Below, piece after piece: positions 21,832-34,275 of a DNA stretch of 64,000 nucleotides. Source of the stretch: Ooceraea biroi (Eukaryota > Arthropoda > Insecta > Hymenoptera > Formicidae); NCBI RefSeq assembly GCF_003672135.1, contig NC_039517.1, forward strand, positions 868,001 through 932,000, written 5' to 3'. Under the pieces are notes generated by a model. That model worked only from the letters and a program-made list of their open reading frames with translations, searched no databases and was not told where the DNA came from. The position numbers and the translations under genes are program-made. How positions within the stretch are numbered: the stretch's first letter is position 1; each line of letters opens with the position of its first letter.

Positions 21832-24800
21832 CTAGATCGCGTGATGATTCTCGATTGCTGGCGATTCGTAGTTGACGAAATTCTCGTCGATACCACCCTC
21901 CTGTTCCTCCCCCAAATCATCCTCGATCGTTGGTCCCCTGTCCCTCGAAGCGTCATATTCCTCGCCGAGTTGTCGGTACGTCCGCGCGCGGTTCTCCAAA
22001 ATCTCCCTGATGATCTCTGCAAGATTGCAAAGCGACATAAATCCGTGTTTTTTGTTCTTTAATTTCTACTAGATTATATAACATTTTCCGAATCAAAACA
22101 TTAATTCAAGATATCGATTGCATAACAACTCGAAAGATAGCAGAGATATTGGAGATATCAAATAAAGCTGCATTGAACCTGGAAAAGCTTGATTTACAAA
22201 TAAATTTATTATATATTGATTCTACGCTCAAAACTCACCCATTAACAGTTCTCTGCTCTCGATCATGTTACCCATCTCCTTTTTGACCTCCTTCATCAAC
22301 CACGGCATGAAACCTTCCTCGACATCTGGAACACGCCACGTTCGAGTCACGTTAATACGTTAATCGATGAAAGAAAAGAGAGAGGAAACACGGCAAAATG
22401 AGAGAGACAGCACGATACGATCAGGCACGAACGGAAACTCGATCGTAAATAGATCGATGAATAAAGGGAGATTAAGGAACCTTGATCGCTAACAAATTCA
22501 GAAAAATAGTCAGTGTAAGCTCACGAACCGGCCTTGATCTCGTCCAAGAGGTAACCGGACATCTTCAGGCCTTCCAGGACTGAAGGTAGAAGCTCGGCGA
22601 TGTATCCGGTCAGCAACACCGCCGCCGCGACTCGCTCCTCCGTCTCCTGCTGAGCCTTCATCGCCTCCTCGTGCTGTTTCAGCCGTCGATCCTGCGGAAT
22701 TCGGTCGATAGGCCTTCGCGTGAGCGAAATGTCATATTTGATTGGAAGATAAACTGGCTCGGCTTTTTTTGGCAACATTAAAGATAAGGATGTAAGAAAG
22801 AAGCAATTTTAACTTCAATTTTTCTTTATGAATTTTGATTATACCGTTACAATTTCATCAGAATTGTTTTAGAATTGTTCAAATCTCTGAGCAAGGAACA
22901 GCTGCAGATCATTTGACGGCAAATTGAGTTGATGCCGCAAGCAATAATAAAATGCAATAGAAACAAGCAAGGAGTCGGAAAGTTCAAGATGTAGTAAACT
23001 TGAAAATAAAGTTGAAGATAAAACTATAGGTTTGTACCTTCTCCTCCCTGCGTCTCCTCTCGTCCTCCGCCAATCGCTGCTCCTCTGCTTTCTCGGCGGC
23101 GCGTAGCTCGAGGAATCTTCTCTGCTGCTCCTTGAGGGCGGCAATCTCCTCCTCCTCCAGGACCTCGATCAGGGATTGTTCAATGGTTTTACCAACCAGC
23201 ACTTCTAGGATCGGTTGCACCTCGGTGTCGTAGTCGAACAACTGGAAACAAAGCGGCACGAAAACTGTAATTTACGGAAATTACAGTGCTAGAGACGTAA
23301 GAATATCGAACGTGCGCTTACTTCTCCGGCTTCGATTTGCGTGCAAGCGTCCTGACCAACTTTGGCTGGACAGTACCTCGGCGTTACCGGCTTCTCCAAG
23401 AAGTAATCGGTTTGCGTGGCTACTTCAGATTCGTCCGGCTTCTCGGCCAGCTTGAATGTTCAACGTGTCGCAGTTAACTTAAATTCAACTTTGACTTGCG
23501 CTCGGGTTTATAATACAAAATAGTAAAGCTTTGCTGTGATGAGAAAGCAGAACGAGAGAGGTAGGAAAAAAAATCGTTTGCGAGACCACTTGAGTTTGTT
23601 TAGAAATTATTTCGAGTTATCAGTCTTGATGAGTTGAGAAGTTCCATAAGCATCTAACTTTACTAACGATAAGATATTGATAAGATTCTAAAGATCTAAA
23701 TTTTTATTTGCCTCTTCGAGAAAGACTTCCGTCTGGACTGGCTCATGTTTCCTGCCAGGAACCGGAGGAGGCGAACCCATCCTCGTGACGAGCGCTCTGG
23801 TAGTCTGGGCGCGTTTCCTCGCCAAATGCCTTCTTCTCGCTTCCGCTTGCCTCGCTGCTATCGATTGTTCTCCATCGATCTGTTACGGATAAATGCAAAC
23901 TCTATAAACGAAAACGTTTTTTTAACGAGTATTGGTATTTTTTAAGAAAATGCTTTTTAGTGCCCAAAGCTGTCACATTTCCAATCAGCAGTGCAATTAA
24001 GAAGCTGCAATAAGAGCTTAAATTGCGAATGGTTGCTCTGCATTAAGTATTTAATATATAATTATAGTAATTATTGTATAATAATAATTATAATATATTA
24101 TAATAAAATAATAGTAATAGTTAAGTATTTAATATAATACTTAACACATATTATTTATAATAATGTTTATTAATTAATTATTTAGCTCTTATTGCATCTC
24201 TTTTATCGCTGATTGGAGACCAACAACTTTCGAGCAAAAGTCTTGCATTGAGAGATTCGTGTACAAGTACACTTACGAGAGTAGGAACGGAAGCGAAAGC
24301 GCTTCCGCGGGCCACGCGGCGGTCGAACATGATGTTCCCGAAAGGAAGCGACGCATCGCTGAAAAATAATGATTGATTTATGGTGAATCACAGTTTCCAA
24401 TGGTAACGCGCAAAATAAACCCGAGAAAAGCTCAGCTGAGTTAAACGTGCTGAGTGACAATTGCTGCGATAAGCCCGTCGCTCTTGGGCAAGCATCGACC
24501 AACAACAATAAATCTCTTTGCAACAATAAATCTCTTCACAAAATCGCAAAGCTGCAAATCACGCTGACACGCCTCTAATTTTTAATCAACCGTCCAATTT
24601 TAAATCGATTCGACCTTTCCGACCATGCGATTTTTACATTCGCCTCGCCGATCTTCTGATCGCGTCACGCCACGCGCCGCACAGTATTGCACAATACGAG
24701 GAAAACTGACTTGAAATAATCCCGCTGGGAATTATAATACACTCGTGGCAGAGGCGTATCTGTTCCATCGCGATTAATGAAGCATGTATTTCGATCGCGC

Positions 24801-27290
24801 CGCAACAAAATGTCGCCACGAGTCTACGACCTGGCCGCACGCACGTGTTCCCGATAACGATCGCGATTGGTGAATCCGTCGTGTCGGTTGATTACTCGGC
24901 TGTCCTGCATAAAGCATATTCCTCATTCAGAGATCTCACAATTAACCCTTCCGCTACTAACTATATAGTCGACTATAGTCACCTGTGAGGCTTATAGACT
25001 AAATATGAGTTTAAATAAATATTTTATTTTTATGTAAATCTCAGTTTGTCTTTATGCTCGGAAAGTTGTACTTTTTAATGTAATGGGGTGAAACAGCGGA
25101 GTAAGTAAAGAACGTAATTCTATCGCTGAGATACGTCACGCAAGTGGTCTACATTACCGTAATCTACAGCGTGTCTCAAAACCACTGGTAATAATTTTAA
25201 GGGTAGATACTAAGGAGTATTCTGAGACAGAAGTAGTAATACGAAAAAAATGTCGAATAAAAAAATGAGGCTATAATAGTTTTTTGAATAATGTTTCTAT
25301 TGGATCTGCCGTAGCAAAAGGGTTAATTATTACCGGCCAGGAATAACGATTGTTTCACTTGTTGTTTACAGAATTCTACGTTTCTCGAACACAACGAGCG
25401 ATATCACCAGGAGCGACGGCGGCCTAGGAGAGAAACTTGCAACTGCGAGGGCGCAAGACTAAATCGGGCCGGCGGGATGAAGAAAGAAAGAAGCGTGGAG
25501 AGAGAAGCGCATGTCAAATAAAAAGGAGAAAAACAAGGTAAGTGTGATGCCACTTGCAGTAGTGTTATTCGTTACCCGGGCAGTCTCGGCAGCACATTCA
25601 TCATGCCCTCGATCGGTTCCAGCTTTTTCGGTAAAGCTCGCGGCGTCTGCGGGAATCTGCTAGAAAAATAATTCCCCCTCTTCTTATACGCCCTTTTCCT
25701 TCCCTTCCGAAGAACTGCATCTCGTCGTTCTTATCCGCGCGCCTTCGATCAAACTCTCATTTATCGCGTTCTCGTCGACATGATGAAAATTTGCGTGCTT
25801 TCGAAGTCGAAATTCAATGCTGAAGAGATTTTTGCATGCTTTTTTCGGTAAACTTTTGTCCAATGCGCGAAGAGGTCCGATTTATTCAGATTTTGCGTCT
25901 GCGCGATGCAAAGTGAATCTAATGGAGACCGGGACGGGTGTGACCTTTCGAGGTCTAAGATTGATGAACTTCTAGCAAAATTGATGTTTTTACAATTAGC
26001 AATCCAGTACTAACTAAAATAATGAAAACTATTCTATTAAATCTGAGAAATTTAATTCAATATTTAATGATTATAAAAATCTTTTTATAAAGCCTGATGA
26101 GGTTGTATTTTATATTTTTAGCAAATAATGTAATATTATTTTCATTCTCGTAAGTCGAATTTTAAATTAAATCTCAAGAATTTCAGACATTATTTATTAT
26201 TCACTACATTTTACTTATCATAAAACCTGTGCCTTAAAAATTGATCGTTGATGATAGATTAATCGTTAAGATCAATAAGTAACGAGAAATGAGAAAATAG
26301 AGGCAAGAATCCCAAAGATTATCTTCTGAATAAGACTATCTCGCGACAATTCCATGAACATGACTACCCAATCTCGACAGGAAGCGAACAATCACGACAT
26401 CGAACGTGCAGATCGAAAGTGACCGGTCGAATGGCGTCTCCGCAACGCGATCGGTGGTGTATTACGTGACGCGACGCCATCACTTACGCCGACTCGCTCC
26501 TCTTGAACGTTCTTGCGCGCTCCTCCAAGGTCGAGGCGGCGGCGATCGCGGTAGCGTTCACCATACCAAGGGAAAAGTCCACCGTGGCCTTGAGGGCGGC
26601 CGGGCACCGGGCGTTGTGGCTGCTGTGACGTACTTCCGGCCTCTTGGCCACCAGCGGCTTGAACCTGCTCCTCAGGGAGCAGGTCCCGTCCACCCCCTCC
26701 TCGTCATTCTTCGCCGCGCTGGGTGCTATACCGAGCAGGGCCGCCACTTCCGGTGGTGGCATCAGGAACTCGCCGGTCCTCACGGTCGTGATGAACGGTT
26801 TCCGCTGCGACAGCGATTTCTTCGGCGACCTGCGATCTTGCTCGGCTTCCGCTTGCTCTTGAATCCGTCGCAGTTTCGCGTTCAGTACCTCGTTGAAGTC
26901 CTCCGTCGACAGGACCAGACTGGGCTTCGTACTGTTCGCAAATGGTCCACTCTCTTCGGCGTCCAGGCAATCCTGGCTCTTGCTCTGGTGCTTCTTCCGC
27001 AGTGGATTCACCTGATTCGACTGCAGGCTGGCGAGCACCAGGTGCTCGTTCGAGCGGCTGATGCGCCGGCGGTGGTACAGGTCGCCGTTCCTCATGGCGT
27101 TTCTCATGTTCTCCAGATTGGTGGAGAATCTGGGCGCGCCCGTCTCGTTCTCCTCGTTGACATGTAGCAGTGGCAGGCTCGAGTCCAGACCATCCTTCTG
27201 CAGAATCGTGAAGGCCGGCGGGTCCTTCGTCTCATGGTCGAACGACGTCGCGTCCGTCGACGGCGCCAGCGCCGAGATGCCGGCCGGCAT
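21832..27290 (-). CDS. RSPH3: Radial spoke head protein 3 (RSPH3), with an unusual N-terminal exon
   Basis: RSPH3 anchors radial spokes of motile axonemes and belongs to the A-kinase anchoring proteins; in insects the likely sites are sperm tails and sensory cilia. I read complement(join(21832..22016,22239..22325,22529..22691,23038..23241,23322..23450,23712..23879,24277..24358,26488..27290)), 606 aa, all phases compatible. Exons 2-8 match the family throughout: GNIMFDRRVARGSAFAS, then GRKHEPVQTEVFLEE, then CPAKVGQDACTQIEAGE. The anchoring helix region LFDYDTEVQPILEVLVGKTI is followed by an acidic/basic coiled coil and the LLPSVLEGLKMSGYL and FMPWLMKEV blocks. Intron 23451-23711 uses a GC donor (GAG|GCAAAT). 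Exon 1 (268 aa) starts at an ATG after an in-frame TGA but does not resemble vertebrate RSPH3 N-termini; it is joined on phase alone and could belong to another transcript. Confidence 0.88.
23451..23711 (-). other. GC-AG intron in RSPH3
   Basis: The donor reads GAAGAG|GCAAAT on the minus strand, and the acceptor is TTCAAG before CTGGCC. The protein is continuous and family-like across the join (VFLEE then LAEKPDESE). No nearby GT gives an equally good join. Confidence 0.7.
25372..25537 (+). other. Possible plus-strand 5' exon inside RSPH3 intron 1
   Basis: It has a good acceptor (TTGTTTACAG) at 25371 and a strong donor (AAG|GTAAGTG) at 25538. All three frames contain stops except for a short terminal frame opened by ATG at 25511, MSNKKEKNK, ending in phase 0 at the donor. 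It would fit a leader exon with the start codon near its end, belonging to an antisense-oriented gene whose other exons I cannot identify. Confidence 0.3.
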
Positions 27291-28025
27291 GCTTCCGGTG
27301 CCCTCGGACGTTCGGTTTCACAGCCGATTTCACATGGCGAACTGATCGAGTCGGAAATCGACGATCTGTCCGATCTCTCCTCGATCGTAATTTCCCTTCA
27401 AAATTACAACGCAGCACGTTTTACACACGCGACTTTGAGGCTTCAACTTCGTTGCGCATTTTCGCGCCGCGAAAATCTCGGGGAGGTATAATCTCCACCT
27501 ACGCGATCGTTCATCGATCGCTCGCACGCGCGTTCGCGAAACGAAAACACGGCGGAAACTCGTTGAAACTCGCGCGGACCTGGCGTAATTATTCCCTTAA
27601 TTATTCAACGACGTGGTAGTCACGAGATGCGACCACTCACGAGATGTCGGGCTTTAATCTCGATCAACGATCTCGCGAATATTATAACAATGGTCTCGCG
27701 CTAGTTAACGTTCCAGGTGAGAAAACTTCCATTAATCCCAAGTAACATAATAGAATAAAAAAATAAATAAAATATCAAGTGTTATTTATCTTTGCACGAA
27801 TATATATTGTAATGTTATATATGAGCGAAATGTTATATTTATTAGACGCGACTTGGATTATTTAGTTAATGATTTAATATATTAGTATTACAAATGAGCA
27901 TCTATCTTACAAAAATATCATATAAGATAAGATTGATAACGTAGAAACGGTGCAACTCCCGCTTCAAAATATTATAGTTCCAACTTTCGGACTCTAGTCG
28001 CCCGCAACTTTCGACAAATGTATAC
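27291..28025. other. Spacer upstream of the long RSPH3 exon
   Basis: The minus strand has an in-frame TGA 27 bp before the ATG at 27290. Several acceptor-like AG sites occur at 27330-27380, but none joins the 28026-28248 exon to the long exon in frame. Otherwise AT-rich. Confidence 0.4.
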
Positions 28026-28248
28026 CTCGCATATACTTTTCGCAGAACTTTTCAGGGATCGCGTCGATCTCGATCGTTTGATACGTACTGTGCGAAAGTG
28101 GCGCGAATTTCGGGGAGGCTGCTGGGGGGCGCAGAAGATCCCTAAGGCGGGTAACGTGGTGTCCGCTCTCCGAGTGCGGTCGCGGCATAACTGACCGGCT
28201 CGCAGGGGAGTTCAGAGACTGGACAATGTCCTTAGAATCGACCGACAT
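28026..28248 (-). CDS. Possible first coding exon of an unrecognised or alternative RSPH3 transcript
   Basis: ATG at 28248 opens 74 codons (MSVDSKDIVQSLNSP at the start, KFCEKYMR at the end). It ends at a good GTATAC donor with one leftover base. Codon use is GC-rich and the frame reads like protein. The phase fits neither the 26488-27290 exon nor the 24277-24358 exon. It is therefore either the start of another minus-strand gene, joined through an exon I have not seen, or a chance frame. Confidence 0.4.
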
Positions 28249-30029
28249 AGACTGCGCGAACGTGTGTTACACGTATGTATACGTAATACTTTCACCCCCG
28301 CGACCGCGCGGCCACTCAATAACGCTGACCGCTACGCGCGTCTTGCGCATGCTTAAGTCCACCGAGCAGAGGGTGGAATACGGCCGGGGGAGCTCTACCA
28401 CCTGGGGAACCCACTCGGGAACTTCCAACCCTTAGCAACACCTCAAGGTGAAACGCCGTGACTCCGAAGAATCTTTTACCCCCGTCGTTTTCTACATAGG
28501 TTTTCCGTGTAGATACGTATATATTGTATGTACGTGTATATGTTTGCCGTTCATGTAGAGGTACCCGTACTGCGATTCAAAAGATTAAATCGAACGGTAA
28601 ATGTTCATTTTTCAAAACGCCACGTATACGGGAACGACCCTTGTTGGTCTTGCGAAACGCCTACTCGTGATTTATGATTTATATGATAGAAAGAGACGCA
28701 ATATTCTTTCGTTAATTAAAATTATTTAATACAGAAAGGATAAAAAAGTCAAACTGAAATTGTTGCAATTATTTGTCGGTATGTAAACCGCGAAATTGTC
28801 AAACACTGAAAGTGCGTTACGGTGCAGAGTTACCGGACGATAATTCCGACAGCTTCGAGGGATGTCAATCGAGGGATTCCATGATCGATCGATCGCGAGT
28901 TCTAAACAATCATTTTACGAATCTTCAACGAGGATACTCGTCGCCGGGCTTGCAGGCCGCGTGACCGAGGGATAGTTCCTTCGTATTTTTACGATCGTGT
29001 CGCAAATAGCGCTCCACGCTTATTTACGATCACCGGTAGCAATTTATCGCTCGATCGCGGTGAATTTTGCAGTGAACTTCTGAGAAAACAGCGGTCAAAA
29101 ATTTCGCTTTGCTCCAAGGACTGGCAAATAAAAACACATTTACTAATTATCTCTTTTAACTTTATGCAGAACATAAGGCCGTGGATTGCGATCGAAATCA
29201 GCTTTGCGGACGAAAGATGCGAGTCCTCGGTGCTGTGCACTTTTTACCGGCTCCGTCTTTTGCAAATCAGGTCGAATTCTTCAACTGGAAGCTTGCGACA
29301 TTAATATTAATACGTTGCGGGTATCCTTGAAAAATATTGTTCTTCGCGTTTTGCGTGGAACGTCGCGTGCTGTTGCACACTCAGGACGATACTTTGGCGA
29401 TACTCGCCGCGAGGAACGATAAGATAAAGTTGGAAGGCCGCGCACGGATTTCCACCCTGCACTTCCTTGCACTTTCTCAGCCTGAGAGTAAAGCAGGAAC
29501 GTCGCCCGGCGATTCTGCTCGATAACATTATGTTTCCATCGATTTCTTAATTCTTTTATAAATAAGGCAGTCGCCTCTGTATGTGTAGGGGATCATTGTT
29601 AATTCATCGGAAGCCGATTGTCCCGTTCGAACGTAATGTAAAGTGTGCGTTTCACTCTGCTCTGATCGATATCGTTCGCAAGTTATTTTATTATGTAACA
29701 TGCGAAGGGCCCGCTGCTAAATATAGCACGCGGTGAGCAGACAGAAGCGAGTTCTTTAACAAGGCTGCGTATCAACTTTGCGGATAAAACTATGTGGGTA
29801 CATAGAGCAAGTGCGCAGGAGAAGCAGATTGCTGTCGTGCAAGTTCCTCATGTTATCGCGTAGTAAGGAGCGATAATAATCCTTACAGTGTATTGTTATC
29901 TTGAATTGCCGTTCGATATCGCTATACAGTAGGTACGTTATTTGTCTCTTGATATCAACGTTCACGCAACAAGCCAGAGAGACGTCGCGTTTAGGGCCGA
30001 ATTCTGTATTAATGCGAAATAAATTAAAT

Positions 30030-30430
30030 CGAAATCGCAAAACGCGAAACTGGAAATTTTGCGTCGCGAGGAACGATTTCTATTTCTATTTCTCTCTATT
30101 CTTCATTGTCTAGAGTTTTCGCGTAATTTAACAATTGTTGGTATAGTGAAGACTATACCAAGTTCGTAATTTGCGTAAGTCCATAATATTTATAGTGTAA
30201 GTCTTAAAGTCACACACAAAGCATGAAACTCACAATTTGATGTTATGAAGAACGGTTTCTATAACTTTTCTCTATTTTTCTCGATTTCTCGTTGTTTAAA
30301 ATTTTCTCAGGAATTCCTTTCTGTCGGGAATAAGAAGATTATTGCAAGTATATTGAGTTTGCACTTTTGCGATGCAAACCTTAAATCAAAATCATGAAAC
30401 TCGAAGTTTCACATTACGAAGAACGTATTT
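30030..30430. repeat. Degenerate tandem repeat, about 170-190 bp period, three units
   Basis: Each unit has a version of AAATCATGAAACTC, a TTACGAAGAACG-like stretch, then TATTTCTCTCTATT-like sequence. Clear starts lie at about 30030, 30218 and 30390. The copies are strongly diverged. Confidence 0.5.
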
Positions 30431-31369
30431 ACAAACCCGGACACTTATTAAACTTCCCCCATTGCGTTAAACGAATTTTATCCCGCTCCGTTCTATCACT
30501 TCCAATTTCCACTGGTGATACGAAAACGTTGCTTGAGTCAACAACTTGTATTTTTGCGAAAGAACGTTTGCTCTTCGCGATAATTTCGTGACAGACGTAC
30601 GTTCTGCTTCGATTGGAATTACGTAAGGTGTAGCGTCACACGTCGCACGCGACAAGTGACGATGATGTATTGGCGATATAAACAGATAAAATCGTCCCGT
30701 CTATAAGCAAAACCTTATGTACATAATCTATAGATCGAAACGGTTGCATCGACAGGTCGCCTTTTTTATAATGCAGACCTCTTCCTTCCTTCAAAAAGGA
30801 CTTTTTTCAGGAAATCCTCTTTTCCTCCCTCCTCCCCTAATTTGCTCTTGAAATTACAAGGCTCGCTCTTCTACAGAGAAATTATTACACTCATTGTTAT
30901 TGACAGTAATATATGGCAATTATTACGCTGCAACGATAACGCCTTTTTGATGCACAAGATAATTGAAAATGGTGAATCGAATTGAGGGTCTACTACTTCA
31001 ATATTGATCTCAAATCAGATCTCGACAAGATATTTTTTCATAATTTTCGCGATATCTTATCTGACGATCAGAAAGATCTTCACGAACCGCGCGCTTGGGA
31101 CATGTCTTATATTTTTCATATTTTGATTCTATTTTTATTAACAGGCGGTTGGATTAGATTGGTGTTCTTTATATCAAATCGAGAATTTAAGTTTTGCGGC
31201 TAAGGCAAAGGCGCTTAATGTTCATTTAATATTAGACGTATCTGAAGATAGGAATTATGCAAAATCGCATACAATCTGTACTTATCGCGCGTCAGTGCTT
31301 AGTGGATATAAGTCAGAATTAAAGGAAAGTCAGTACATTTGTGTGGATACTGCATTATGGCGCAAGCAA

Positions 31370-31960
31370 TACACGCTCGCCATAATAACACGATCATTAA
31401 CACGATAATAATGCGATAATTTAAATATGATATTATAAAAAATTGGTTGAATGATTTACAGGTAAAAATTACTATACCAACTATATGATACCATATACTA
31501 TATGATACCAACGCTATATCATGAATATGATTGTTACGATAATAAAAATCGATGACTGTGTAACATGATTGAATAATTTATAAAGCAAAAATTATAATGA
31601 TACAGCCGCTGCGTTATTAACACGACAGTTGGAATGGTAATGCAATGATTTAAGTATAATACGATAAAAATTAGTTGGATGCTCTGGAGAGAGAATTTAT
31701 AATAATATATCGATGTCGCGCGTTATTAACATAATTATTAGAATTATAATGTGATGATTTAAGAGTATAGAATAATAAAAAATTGATTGACTTGTTTATC
31801 ATCATCATTATCTTAATCATTCTTATATGAATCATCACTGGATAGGCCCATGACGCCATGGCCTGTTTAATTCATCGGCTATTTTCATACACGATAAATA
31901 TTATATAATGGTGTGATTGAATGGTTTATAAAGAAAATTACAATGATATCGGCGTCGTGT
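31370..31960. repeat. AT-rich degenerate repeat array
   Basis: Repeated versions of ATTAACACGATAATAATGCGATAATTTAAATATGATA-like sequence followed by AAAAATTGATTGA (I see them near 31390, 31610, 31720 and 31895). Spacing is uneven, at 110-220 bp. No coding capacity. Confidence 0.4.
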
Positions 31961-32371
31961 CATTGTTATCGCATTTGCGTTATCGCGTTGTACCCCGGCT
32001 TGAACAGTAGTTGTCGGATTAAATAAAATTCATGGAAAATTTCCGCGACGCATTTCGAAGCGTCAATAATTTGATCGAGTTTGATTTAATCAAGAATGAC
32101 GTTGATGAGCCTGTCGATGCTTGCTCAGCGGTTTTCCAAGATTTTCCGCGAACAAGTCACGTAACGTTATTGCGTTAATGCATAACACAATTTATCAACT
32201 GAATAAATATCAGGCGTACCTGCACACGTTTCAGTATTTTTTTCATAACTCTAAGAGAATTATTTTGGAATGAAATACTTGTTCTTTTGCAGTTTTCAAA
32301 TTAATTAGTTAATTTTATTTTAGTCTTCACTCTTCAAAACGTATAACGTGACGACTAAATTGTTTTCTATA

Positions 32372-32921
32372 CAGGGTGTCTGACATAAGACCTCTCGCCC
32401 ACAGGTAGATCTCGTCAAACTGAATTAAAAAGTCCTTTACTATTTTGCAAACAACCACGTAAAATTTCGAGTAATTAGGTAAAGAAAGTTCGCTAATTCA
32501 GCGGACGCGAGGGAAGAATGAACGAATAACGTAAAAAACGGCTTGCCGCGCGCGCGACGCGAGCGTATTTCGAAGAACGCGATAATCGGATTACAGCGGC
32601 AGGCGAGACGACGCTTCTAAGAAATACGATACACTTTCTCGGCAACACGAGCGCGTGAATGAGACGCTGAGAAATTATTGTCCACGCGTCGTCTCGCCTG
32701 CCGCTGTAATCCGATACTCGCTGCTATCTCGTCGCGCGCGCGGCTAGCCGTTTTTTACGTATTCGTTCATTCTTCCCTCGCGTCCGCTGAATTAGCGAAC
32801 TTTCTTTACCTAATTACTCGAAATTTTACGTGGTTGTTTGCAAAATAGTAAAGGACTTTTTAATTCAGTTTGACGAGATCTACCTGTGGGCGAGAGATTT
32901 TTCGCCTTATGTCAGACCCTG
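32372..32921. mobile_element. Mariner-type foldback MITE
   Basis: Begins CAGGGTGTCTGACATAAG and ends with the near-complement CTTATGTCAGACCCTG, flanked by TA on both sides (32370-32371 and 32922-32923). The arms pair over about 240 bp, with a central GC-rich segment around 32560-32740 that also pairs. At 550 bp it is non-autonomous. The CAGGG ends and TA duplication point to the Tc1/mariner group. Confidence 0.85.
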
Positions 32922-33150
32922 TATATTAGAAAAATAAAACGAAAATTTTCGAAAAAAAGGACTAAACTTCATGCATTTAATTTTAATTATAATACACGTA
33001 ATTATTTTTACAAGCTCGCTGTGCGCACATTGGAAGGTATCACCACTATTTGTTTTGCATGTACTCCTGCACGATTATTAAAATACTAGTAAGTATATCA
33101 TATATAAATAATAGTATATCATAATCATTATTGTAATTTGTTGTACTCAC

Positions 33151-33308
33151 ATTGGAGGGTTCCTGTATTTCTTTTGGATGTGCAATATTGCTCTTGGACT
33201 CTTGACGAAGGAATACGTCTCCTTCCTCTCGCACATGTCAGCAGATATGTTGTAAGATTGCAATCCCTGATTGCACATGCGACAATATTCCGTCGTTCTC
33301 GTGGACAT
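33151..33308 (-). CDS. Weak candidate coding exon
   Basis: ATG at 33308 opens 52 codons (MSTRTTEYCRMCNQGLQ at the start) and ends at a GTGAGT donor. A possible second exon follows a GTGCAG acceptor at about 33068, and its frame runs into the neighbouring MITE before a stop. The start faintly resembles a zinc-finger-associated domain (CRMC), but the rest does not. The two other frames on this strand are also open, so coding is far from proven. Confidence 0.2.
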
Positions 33309-34275
33309 CTTGATAGTGCGTCGCACAATTTTTAATCGCGTGGAAATTTTACCTTTATTAATTACGAAGTAGTCTCGCGCGTCTCCAGTCCGCTCTGAAG
33401 TGACACGGTTTTCCAGAATGGATTCCGATCATTACTGGACTCGTTGTTATAGAAACGCATCAATCCTGAAATTCCATTTATTGACCCTGCAGCTCTCTCG
33501 TATCTAAGATACGAAATCCCCTCAATTTCACGATCTGCGACCTGTAATAGTTTATTGTAATATGTGTAATATGTGTAATGATTTGAATTACTTATTCATT
33601 GAAAGGTATATCGTATTGGCGTGTCTTTTTTTCAAAATATACAAAATAAAGTATATAAAATCTATAAAACTATATAAATGTACACATGTATATAGTTTTC
33701 TGTAATAACATTATTATTTTATTGCATGTATTAACACTTGCCAAGCCGATTTTTAGCAACTTTTCATTTTTACCGCGTAGGTGATTTGTTATAACTTGTT
33801 TATGATTTGTTACAATAAAAATTTGTTATAGTTTAGTAGTTATCTTTTCCTTAACAATATAAATTTGCAATCATATGCGCATATAATCATATATAAATTA
33901 TATAAATATGTGGCACATGTTAGAAACACAATTATTTGATTTGATAAAATAATGAGGCGTGGCTTCGGGGTGCATGGTGCAAGTGGCGTAATCTAACGAT
34001 GCAAGTTCAAAGGCATGTTAGAGAGCGCCATCATTTCGATGGAACTAAATGATTGACATTACCGACAACATTAATGTTATAAATTCCATCTCGGGGATAA
34101 AAATGGAAAATTCTGTTTGGTTTATTTTCTTATGCATTATGCAAAAATCTACGATTTCGCCTTTATTGTTAATTTACAGCAAAATATGTAACACATATCT
34201 CGAAAAACACATGTACTTTTTCTGATTTCGATGCAATTAAATTGTTATAACTTCTAGACTGATATTTACAGATTA

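Noticed and set aside
26406..27167. 253 aa plus-strand frame opposite the long RSPH3 exon
   Set aside because: Mirror frame of the minus-strand exon; it lacks splice signals, and the minus strand has the donor, start and phase fit.
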